NCBI GenBank assembly: GCA_011375275.1
Contig: DRLW01000223.1
Location: 1-11,187, forward strand
Origin: Bacteroidota bacterium
GTDB taxonomy: Bacteria; Zhuqueibacterota; Zhuqueibacteria; Zhuqueibacterales; Geothermadaptataceae
Direction of reading: 5' to 3'
DNA: 11,187 nucleotides
Positions 5,797 to 11,187 of the stretch are shown here, piece after piece. A program made the translations under genes and the position numbers. The notes beneath the pieces are model-generated. The model was not told the origin of the DNA. It did not search any database and was given only the letters and a program-made list of their open reading frames with translations. Positions within the stretch are counted from its first letter, which is position 1. The number at the start of each line of letters is the position of its first letter.

Positions 5797-8529
5797 ATGT
5801 CAGGAAAGAAAAACGATACAGCTCATCAGAGCCCGCGAGGATATGAATTCATCAAGGAAATCGGCGGTATTCGCGAATATCGCATGTTGTCAAACGGTTT
5901 GACCGTACTGTTGCGCCGCGATGACTCCGCACCTGTAGTGACGTTTATGGTCACCTATCTGGTCGGCTCCCGCAACGAAGCCACCGGCCACACTGGCGCC
6001 ACCCACCTGCTCGAGCACATGATGTTTAAAGGCACGCCGACGTTTAACCGCGAAAAAGGCACGCAGATCGCCTCGGAGCTGCAGAAGGTCGGTGCGCTGA
6101 TGAACGCGACAACCTGGTTTGACCGTACGAATTATTATGAAGTGTTGCCCTCGGAGCAGCTCGAGTTTGCCATCAAAATCGAGGCAGACCGCATGCGCAA
6201 CAGCATGCTGCGCGAGGAGGATCATCGCAGTGAGATGACCGTAGTGCGCAACGAGTTCGATATCGGGGAGAATAAGCCGGAGCGCGTCCTGCACGACCGG
6301 TTGTTCTCGCACGCCTACATCGCCCACCCCTACCACCATTCGACCATCGGCTGGCGCTCGGATATCGAAAATGTCAGCACAGCCCGTCTGAAGGAGTTCT
6401 ATGACACATACTACTGGCCGAATAATGCCACCGTGAGCGTGATCGGGCATTTCCCGGAGCCGGAAGTTTTCGAGATGCTCGGCGAGCATTTCGGTGCCAT
6501 CAGCGCCTCCCCACACGAAATTCCGCCGATGTACACGAGCGAGCCGGAACAGCAGGGTGAAGTCCGGTTTACTCTGCGTCGCCCCGGTCAGGTGGGTATG
6601 GTCGCTATCGGGCACAAAATTCCGGAAGCCCTGCATACTGACACAGCCGCCCTCGAGCTGCTCGCCGGTGTGCTCAGTATGGGGAAATCCAGTCGTCTCT
6701 ATCGCAAACTGATCGACAGCAACCTGGCTATGGCGCAGTACACGCACCCATTTCAGCTCCGGGACCCTTCACTGGTCATCACCCATGTTACTCTGACACC
6801 TGAGAGCACTCAGGAGCACGTTGAGAAAATCGTTCTGGAGACATACGAGGACATTGCGCGTGAAGGGATCAGCGCGCGCGAGCTGGAGATTTTCCGCAAT
6901 CTGATCATCGCAGATTTTGCCTATGACCGGGACGGCACCTACGCGTACGCCAGCCGTCTGAATGAGGCGATCGGTTCGGCGAACTGGGAGTTCTATGTTA
7001 CCTATACCGACCGTATCAAGGCAGTGACGCGCGAGGATGTCCGCCGGGTTGCGGAGACCTATTTTGTGGCAGAGAACCGCACGATTGGCTGGTTTGAGCC
7101 CTTGTCGGCCGAAGGCGCCGGGCAGGCGGAAGACGAGCCGGCAGCCGGCGGCCCGGCAGGATATTCCGGCGGTGGCGATTCTGAATCTGTCCGCAGGCGC
7201 ATGGGGGCGATGCCGGTTGATATCGCAAACCATGCTGCCGCTGCTGCTGCGCCTCAGGCATCATTTGCCGCCCGTGTTCAGGAAATGCGTTTGGATAACG
7301 GCGCCCGCTGTCTGGTTATGCGTACCGGCGTCGAGGACGTGGTCTCGATCCGGGGGGTGCTCAAGGCCGGAAACTATTTTTCACCGCGGGAAAAGCCCAT
7401 GGTCGCGCGGATGACTGCTGAAATGCTGGAAAATGGCACGCGCGAGCACAATAAATTTCAACTCGCCGAGTTACTCGATGAAGTTGGAGCCGAGCTGTCG
7501 TTTTCGAGCGGAATTTTCAATCTGCGCATGCGCGGGCGTTTTCTCAAAAAGGATATGGCGCGCGTTTTCGACCTTCTTGCCGAGATGCTGCGCACGCCGG
7601 CATTCGATGAAAAAGAGTTCGAAAAGGTTAAACAACAGGAAATCGCCTACTGGCAGAAGCGTCTGGATTCGACGGCCGAACGCGTCGATAACATGCTCTC
7701 CCGGGCGATTTTCCCCGAGCATCATCCCTACTGGGAGCATGAGTTATCGACCTTCGTTGATTTGGTGCAGGATGTTTCCATCGAGGATATCCGCCGGTTT
7801 TACCAGCATGCTTATGGCGGCCGTTCGTTGCTGCTGAGCGTTGTCGGTGATACCGATATGCAGGATGTCAGCGAGCTTTTTCGCAGCCGTTTCGGGGATT
7901 GGCAGCACGGGCTGGAAGCACCCAAAGTGCCGCGCCTCGATGTGAGCAGGCCGCACACCCTCAGGTATGACATGCCCGGCAAAGCCAATATCGACCTTTA
8001 TTTCGGCCACACGGGTGTGCCCCGGCTCGGTGATGAGGATTATCTGCCCTTTGTGATCGGAAACCATATTCTCGGCGACAGCCCCTTGTCATCGCGTCTC
8101 GGTGTTGAAATTCGCGATACACGCGGGTTGACCTATTCGATCTATTCCTTTATCAGCACTGCCAGCGATATCGACGGCATGTGGGGGATTTACATGGCGG
8201 TTTCTCCGCAGAATCTCGATGAATCCGTGCACGCCGTCCGTAGCCTGCTCGATGACTTTTTGAAAAAAGGCGTCAGCGAAAAAGAAGTGAGTGATGAAAA
8301 ACTGACCATGACAGGCAAGTTCAAGGTCACCAGTGGCCTGAATACCGGGGCGCTGGCTTCGCGGCTGGTTTTTGTTGAAGACGAAAATCTCGGTCTCGAT
8401 TATCTGGACACCTACGCTGAGAGGGTTTCAGCGGTTACGGTGGAACAGGTTAATTCGGCGCTGCGCCGGTATATCCGGCCGGAGAACATGTCCCTCGCCA
8501 TGGCCGGCGGCTTGCCCGGCGGGCGCTGA
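5797..8529 (+). CDS. M16-family zinc metallopeptidase with two fused M16 halves
   Basis: The 910-residue product contains two M16 (pitrilysin/processing-peptidase type) units in tandem. The first half carries the inverted zinc motif HLLEH (residues 70-74: H70 and H74 bind zinc, E73 is catalytic). E153 in VVRNE is the likely third zinc ligand. A Gly/Ala-rich linker of about 50 residues (437-488) follows. The second half (from about 489) lacks HxxEH and is the non-catalytic partner; R776 and Y783 (RGLTYSIY) match the conserved Arg/Tyr pair that holds substrate in this family. Fusion of active and inactive halves gives the clamshell chamber that degrades peptides or small unfolded proteins. No signal peptide is visible from either possible start, so a cytoplasmic location is more likely than periplasmic. 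AGGAG at 5784 decides the start. A decayed element copy begins right after the stop. Family is certain; substrate unknown. Confidence 0.95.
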   Translation: MSGKKNDTAHQSPRGYEFIKEIGGIREYRMLSNGLTVLLRRDDSAPVVTFMVTYLVGSRNEATGHTGATHLLEHMMFKGTPTFNREKGTQIASELQKVGALMNATTWFDRTNYYEVLPSEQLEFAIKIEADRMRNSMLREEDHRSEMTVVRNEFDIGENKPERVLHDRLFSHAYIAHPYHHSTIGWRSDIENVSTARLKEFYDTYYWPNNATVSVIGHFPEPEVFEMLGEHFGAISASPHEIPPMYTSEPEQQGEVRFTLRRPGQVGMVAIGHKIPEALHTDTAALELLAGVLSMGKSSRLYRKLIDSNLAMAQYTHPFQLRDPSLVITHVTLTPESTQEHVEKIVLETYEDIAREGISARELEIFRNLIIADFAYDRDGTYAYASRLNEAIGSANWEFYVTYTDRIKAVTREDVRRVAETYFVAENRTIGWFEPLSAEGAGQAEDEPAAGGPAGYSGGGDSESVRRRMGAMPVDIANHAAAAAAPQASFAARVQEMRLDNGARCLVMRTGVEDVVSIRGVLKAGNYFSPREKPMVARMTAEMLENGTREHNKFQLAELLDEVGAELSFSSGIFNLRMRGRFLKKDMARVFDLLAEMLRTPAFDEKEFEKVKQQEIAYWQKRLDSTAERVDNMLSRAIFPEHHPYWEHELSTFVDLVQDVSIEDIRRFYQHAYGGRSLLLSVVGDTDMQDVSELFRSRFGDWQHGLEAPKVPRLDVSRPHTLRYDMPGKANIDLYFGHTGVPRLGDEDYLPFVIGNHILGDSPLSSRLGVEIRDTRGLTYSIYSFISTASDIDGMWGIYMAVSPQNLDESVHAVRSLLDDFLKKGVSEKEVSDEKLTMTGKFKVTSGLNTGALASRLVFVEDENLGLDYLDTYAERVSAVTVEQVNSALRRYIRPENMSLAMAGGLPGGR

Positions 8530-8644
8530 GTTGCCGGTCTTCCCTGCTGGGAAACCGGAATGAGGGTTCTGGTGTGAGCACATGCTGTGCTCGGATGGAC
8601 TGGTTGAAAAGATGCAACCATGCTGAGTTGTATGGGCAGCCCGA
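8530..8644 (+). mobile_element. Decayed, 5'-truncated MITE copy abutting the M16 stop codon
   Basis: From just after the peptidase stop, the sequence aligns with the right half of element copies 1 and 3. It has a CCGGT-C-TTCCC / GGGAA-ACCGG hairpin (8534-8558), GGTTCTGGTG, CTGGTTGAAAAGATGCAACC and a right end GCTGAGTTGTATGGGCAGCC that has drifted from the TGGATAACC form. The left arm is missing and no target duplication is found, so it is probably an old insertion. The hairpin starts 5 bases after the stop and might act as a transcript end or stabiliser, although no T run follows. Confidence 0.65.
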
Positions 8645-8698
8645 ATGTTTCAGATTACCGATGATCTGTTTATCGTGGCAGCGATTGTTCGGATAAAA

Positions 8699-8795
8699 CG
8701 TACCGCGACATTTAGGTCGCGTCCCAGCCATCCCCCCAAAGCATTCTGAATAACGAAACGTATCACATACTTCGCGACATGAATGTCGCGGTACG
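8699..8795. repeat. Pair of inverted REP-like hairpins (BIME-like)
   Basis: CGTACCGCGACATT (8699-8712) is the exact reverse complement of AATGTCGCGGTACG (8782-8795). Each arm also forms its own hairpin: CGCGAC-ATTTAG-GTCGCG (8704-8721) and CGCGACAT-GA-ATGTCGCG (8773-8790). The arrangement is two hairpin units, each bordered by a GTAC-type tetranucleotide, facing each other across about 50 bases. This resembles bacterial REP/BIME elements, which are mobilised by RAYT (REP-associated tyrosine) transposases. No RAYT gene is in the window. Confidence 0.65.
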
Positions 8796-8971
8796 TCCGG
8801 GGCGACCCTCCGGCTGGCCATACAGAAAATTGACCCAAACGATTCGCTGAAGAGCTGAAAAAACTATCCTTGTTACATTTTTTTCTGGTGCAGCCGATTT
8901 ATTGGGGAGAGCAGGGGAAAACTCGTGCTCAAACCAGAGGCGGACGGCTCTGTGTGTTGAAGAAGAGTCCG
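8796..8971. other. Spacer between REP-like pair and element copy 3
   Basis: No coding frame or RNA gene is recognisable. It ends with GTCCGGTATAATCC, whose TATAAT (8973-8978) was probably part of the HPt promoter before element copy 3 inserted. Confidence 0.4.
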
Positions 8972-8980
8972 GTATAATCC

Positions 8981-9199
8981 TCAGGGTATCCAGTTCACTC
9001 AGCTAAGCAGGCCCGGCTCAGATACCGGCATCAGTCATCCCGGCCAAGCCAGGCGCGGTGCCGGGGTCTCATCTTTTCGGGCACGTGCCTGAGTCTGGGG
9101 GATTCCGGTCTTCCCCTGCGGGGAAACCGGAATGACGGTTTGTTGTCACGCGGTCTGGTTGAAAAGATGCAACCGTGCTGAGTTGAGTGGATAACCAGA
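8981..9199 (+). mobile_element. MITE-like non-autonomous element, copy 3 (219 bp)
   Basis: A perfect 9-bp direct repeat, GTATAATCC, flanks it at 8972-8980 and 9200-9208. The ends are imperfect inverted repeats of 23 bp that match at 18 positions: TCAGGGTATCC plus AGTTCACTCAGC, against the reverse complement of GCTGAGTTGAGT plus GGATAACCAGA. It matches copy 1 over its full length in opposite orientation. Inner inverted words CATCTTTTC (9070-9078) and GAAAAGATG (9161-9169), together with the core hairpin at 9102-9133, would let the whole strand fold. The element ends 44 bases before the HPt start codon, with the duplicated TATAAT between them. Confidence 0.87.
9102..9133. repeat. Core hairpin of element copy 3
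   Basis: ATTCCGGT-C-TTCCCC (9102-9116) pairs with GGGGAA-ACCGGAAT (9120-9133) around a TGC loop, with one unpaired C. It is the same hairpin as in copy 1, in the opposite orientation. Confidence 0.8.
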
Positions 9200-9200
9200 G

Positions 9201-9206
9201 TATAAT
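9201..9206 (+). promoter_or_regulatory. Candidate -10 box of the HPt gene, duplicated by element insertion
   Basis: TATAAT is a perfect sigma-70 -10 hexamer 37 bases before ATG 9244, leaving room for a leader of about 30 bases. It lies inside the 9-bp target duplication; the second copy is at 8973-8978 on the other side of the element. Any -35 contact must now come from the element's right end. CTGAGT (9178-9183) is at 17-base spacing but is a weak match. Confidence 0.5.
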
Positions 9207-9228
9207 CCGGCTAACCGATTAACGTAAC

Positions 9229-9235
9229 AAGGAAG
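9229..9235 (+). promoter_or_regulatory. Ribosome-binding site of the HPt gene
   Basis: AAGGAAG lies 8 bases before ATG 9244 and supports this start. Confidence 0.75.
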
Positions 9236-9243
9236 TACCTATT

Positions 9244-9633
9244 ATGAATTCTGGAAATCAGAGTGGCCACGATGCAGGGGTTGTACGCGTTGAGGAGATT
9301 CTGGATTTGGATGCGTTACTCGATCGTGCAGGAGGGGATGAGGAGTTTTTGCAGGAACTTTTCGATATTTTTCTGGAGGACAGCGAAATTCTTCTGGATC
9401 AGATCAGGAAGGAAATGGAAGCCGGGGATTACGAAAATCTGGCGCGAACTGCGCACAAGCTCAAAGGCTCGATGAGCAATTTCGTCAGCGATGGCCCGGC
9501 CCTGCAGGCGGCCAAGAGTGTGGAGCAGCATGGTTTAAACATGGAAGCTGATCAGGTCGCCCAGGCATTTGACCGCCTGCAGTCCGAGTATGAACGGTTG
9601 AAGACCTCGATTGAAATCGTAAAAAATCGCTGA
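9244..9633 (+). CDS. HPt-domain histidine phosphotransfer protein
   Basis: The 129-residue product is a stand-alone HPt domain, a four-helix bundle that shuttles phosphoryl groups between receiver domains in multistep phosphorelays. The phosphorylated residue is H71 in ARTAHKLKGSMSNF (residues 67-80), with the usual K72, K74 and G75. The preceding helix, EEFLQELFDIFLEDSEILLDQI (33-54), matches the family's standard N-terminal helices, split here by position only. The VEEILDLDALLDRAGGD start is also typical. The ATG has AAGGAAG 8 bases upstream. It lies alone between two long spacers with no kinase next to it. The cysteine-tailed response regulator at 4588 is the only receiver in view and could be its partner. 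Its promoter region has been invaded by mobile element copy 3, so expression may differ from that in element-free relatives. Confidence 0.92.
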   Translation: MNSGNQSGHDAGVVRVEEILDLDALLDRAGGDEEFLQELFDIFLEDSEILLDQIRKEMEAGDYENLARTAHKLKGSMSNFVSDGPALQAAKSVEQHGLNMEADQVAQAFDRLQSEYERLKTSIEIVKNR

Positions 9634-9698
9634 AGGCGCGGCCGGGCTGTTGTTGTGTTATCCCGAAAGAGCACAAACGCGACAAGCCGATGATTTTG

Positions 9699-9745
9699 TC
9701 CCGATTTTTTCATAAATGAGCGCAATGCGCCGGGAAAAATCGGGA
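9699..9745. repeat. Small dispersed hairpin repeat (CCCGA...TCATNAATGARCGC family), copy 2
   Basis: TCCCGATTTTT (9699-9709) pairs exactly with AAAAATCGGGA (9735-9745). The loop contains TTCATAAATGAGCGC and an inner GCGC-AAT-GCGC hairpin (9720-9730). It lies 66 bases beyond the HPt stop and could also help end or protect that transcript. Confidence 0.65.
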
Positions 9746-10178
9746 TAATTTCTTTGTGGTTTCCGGCTTAATGCTACGCACCGGCAGCTTATGACTGTAT
9801 ATAACTTGAGTACATTATCCTGCTGGTTCATGGAGTTCCCTGCTCATTTGATCGATGAAACTGCTGGAAGGCTCATCATGAACTGAATTTTCCGCTCCCT
9901 GGCGGATGTATTTTTTCAGGATAAACTGCTTCCGTTCCTGTACCAGTGCTGTTCTGCCGGGTCTCCTCTTGCGGGCCACTGTATCGTCAGCAGAAAGCGG
10001 GCACTCAGGGGCGTATTTCCCCAGTGCGCTTCAGTGCAGTAAGCAGAAAGTATGACAACTTCTGTGGCAGACATATCAGGGGAGCAGGGGTGGGCAACTC
10101 GGGCACAGGCCTGGACAGGCCATCTCAGCATAACATGATCAGTGATACAGAAGTCAACAAGTCAGGAAAGCCACTTAA

Positions 10179-10306
10179 CCCGAATTATTCATACATGAAC
10201 GCTTCACATCAGGATAACGGGATGATTTTTTAAGCGCGCGAACTCTGTTGAGCGTTTGAAAATCGAATGGTTCTCATCTCGTTGCCGACTTTATGGATTA
10301 TTCGGG
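10179..10306. repeat. Inverted pair of the CCCGA...TCAT repeat, copy 3
   Basis: CCCGAATTATTCAT (10179-10192) and ATGGATTATTCGGG (10293-10306) are inverted repeats matching at 12 of 14 positions. The left unit continues ACATGAACGCTTC and is followed by a CGGGATGATTTTTT segment (10218-10231), as in the other copies. The pair lies between the HPt and ATP-grasp genes, ending 33 bases before the ATP-grasp start codon. Confidence 0.5.
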
Positions 10307-10339
10307 TAGTTACCAGGACCGAAAAGGCTGAGTTCCTTT

Positions 10340-11187
10340 ATGCAATCCTCTTCCAAGTACACAACGCCTGCGGTAGCTCTGTGCGGTTTGAATGTCGTGC
10401 GCAGCATCGGGCTGGCGGGTATTCCCGTCATCGTCGCACGTTATGAGGACTTCAATGAAGTCAAGTTTTCAAAATACACCAAAGAATATCATACCATTCC
10501 GCACCCTTTTCGTGAGGAAGAAGCCTGCCTCGACAAAATCATTTCCATTGCTGCTGCTTTGCCGGAGAAACCGGTGCTGTACTATGGGGATGATGTCAAG
10601 CTGAGTTTTGTCTCCAAGCATCGCGAGCGCCTGAGCGAGTACTACCATTTTCTGCTGCCCGAGGAAGCGCTGCTGGAATCTTTTCTCAACAAGGGCCAGT
10701 TCATCGATCTGGCCAATGAGCTCGATCTGGCTATCCCAAAATCCATCGTTGCCGGCAGCTTGCATTCACCGGACGAAATTCGCAAATTTCTCAAATTTCC
10801 CATTTTCGTCAAACCGAATTTAAAGAAGGACTGGCGCGACTCGCCCTGGCGCAAGTTTCTCAAGGAACGGCCGCACAAAGGCTTTCTGGTCAAAGATTTT
10901 CAGGAACTGACCAATGTCTGGGAAGCGCTCGTGGGCATCAGCAGTGATTTCATTCTGCAGGAATATATCTTTGGCGGTGATGATGAAATCTACAGCTATC
11001 ACAGCTATGTCGGCCGTGACCGCAAGCTGTTGGGGGCCTTTATCGGGAAAAAAATCAGAACCTATCCGCGTTTGTCCGGGGCCAGTACGTATCTCGAGCT
11101 GGTACACAACGACGAGGTCGCTGAGATCGGGATGGAAACTGTGACCAGGCTTGGGCTGCAGGGTATCTCCAAACTCGATTTCAAACG
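10340..11187 (+). CDS. ATP-grasp carboxylate-amine ligase-like protein, N-terminal part (3' end outside window)
   Basis: The frame starts at ATG 10340, 30 bases after an in-frame TAG (10307-10309), and stays open to the window edge, giving 282 complete codons. The protein begins with a Rossmann-like pre-ATP-grasp region (ALCGLNVVRSIGLAGIPVIV) and enters an ATP-grasp fold. The likely nucleotide-binding lysine is K158 (FPIFVKPN), the adenine-loop acid is E208 (ILQEYI), and GISKLDFKR (275-283) is the start of the metal-binding strand. The pattern fits COG3919-type predicted ATP-dependent carboligases, which activate a carboxylate as acyl phosphate and join it to an amine; D-aspartate ligases are relatives. 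The substrate is unknown. AAAAGG is 12 bases before the ATG, a long spacing, so the ribosome-binding site is not strong. The metal-binding residues near the C-terminus are not visible. Confidence 0.85.
   Translation, partial: MQSSSKYTTPAVALCGLNVVRSIGLAGIPVIVARYEDFNEVKFSKYTKEYHTIPHPFREEEACLDKIISIAAALPEKPVLYYGDDVKLSFVSKHRERLSEYYHFLLPEEALLESFLNKGQFIDLANELDLAIPKSIVAGSLHSPDEIRKFLKFPIFVKPNLKKDWRDSPWRKFLKERPHKGFLVKDFQELTNVWEALVGISSDFILQEYIFGGDDEIYSYHSYVGRDRKLLGAFIGKKIRTYPRLSGASTYLELVHNDEVAEIGMETVTRLGLQGISKLDFK

Larger units (their letters stand above)
9634..10339. other. Long spacer with hairpin repeats, no recognised gene
   Basis: Apart from the two hairpin repeats listed separately, I find no supported gene. 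A 95-codon plus-strand frame (9946-10233, GTG start) and a 71-codon minus-strand frame (10131-9916) have no recognisable family, no ribosome-binding site of note and compositionally odd sequence. The part nearest 10340 should hold the ATP-grasp gene promoter, but no clear -35/-10 pair stands out. Confidence 0.45.

Noticed and set aside
5890..6747. 285-codon open frame antisense to the M16 peptidase.
   Set aside because: It lies wholly over the zinc-binding half of a well-supported gene and has no recognisable motif.
9946..10233. 95-codon frame in the HPt/ATP-grasp spacer.
   Set aside because: GTG start without a convincing ribosome-binding site, no family resemblance, and its end runs into a hairpin repeat.

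Overview
The window looks like a stretch of chromosome from a moderately GC-rich bacterium. It holds compact housekeeping and signalling genes separated by unusually long intergenic spacers that are full of repeats. The gene content is a YhaM-type exoribonuclease, a MoxR-like ATPase, UDP-glucose dehydrogenase, a STAS protein, a response regulator with a cysteine tail, a double-domain M16 peptidase, an HPt protein and an ATP-grasp ligase. This mix fits several lineages, such as Desulfobacterota, FCB-group bacteria or the PVC group. The phylum cannot be fixed from the sequence alone.

Layout. Bases 1-238 are the 3' end of a YhaM-like 3'-5' exoribonuclease gene. It is followed on the same strand by a MoxR/Mg-chelatase-like AAA+ ATPase (284-1789) and a strong bidirectional terminator (1798-1842). 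UDP-glucose 6-dehydrogenase (1968-3287) converges on that terminator from the minus strand. A gene-free spacer (3288-4101) contains mobile element copy 1. Then come a STAS anti-sigma-factor antagonist (4102-4473) and a response regulator (4588-5178). Element copy 2 (5194-5576) begins 15 bases after the regulator's stop codon. The two-domain M16 metallopeptidase (5797-8529) is followed at once by a decayed element copy (about 8530-8644), a pair of inverted REP-like hairpins (8699-8795) and element copy 3 (8981-9199). Copy 3 lies directly upstream of a small HPt phosphotransfer gene (9244-9633). A further 700-base spacer with hairpin repeats leads to an ATP-grasp ligase gene (10340 to the window end) that runs out of the window.

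The most distinctive content is a family of short non-coding transposable elements (MITE-like). Three copies, in both orientations, have related terminal inverted repeats of about 23 bp. Each is bracketed by a different, perfect 9-bp direct repeat: GCATCAACA, TGTCTTTCT and GTATAATCC. Different perfect target duplications at three sites are strong evidence for real transposition. Copy 2 has the same arms but a different, longer core. In copy 3 the duplicated target contains TATAAT, so the insertion has duplicated a candidate -10 box just upstream of the HPt gene.

Functional links. STAS, receiver and HPt modules are all present without a histidine kinase in view. They may be parts of a dispersed phosphorelay or partner-switching network, but this is inference. 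Ugd supplies UDP-glucuronate for surface polysaccharide. The ATPase belongs to a family usually paired with a VWA-domain protein, which is absent next to it.
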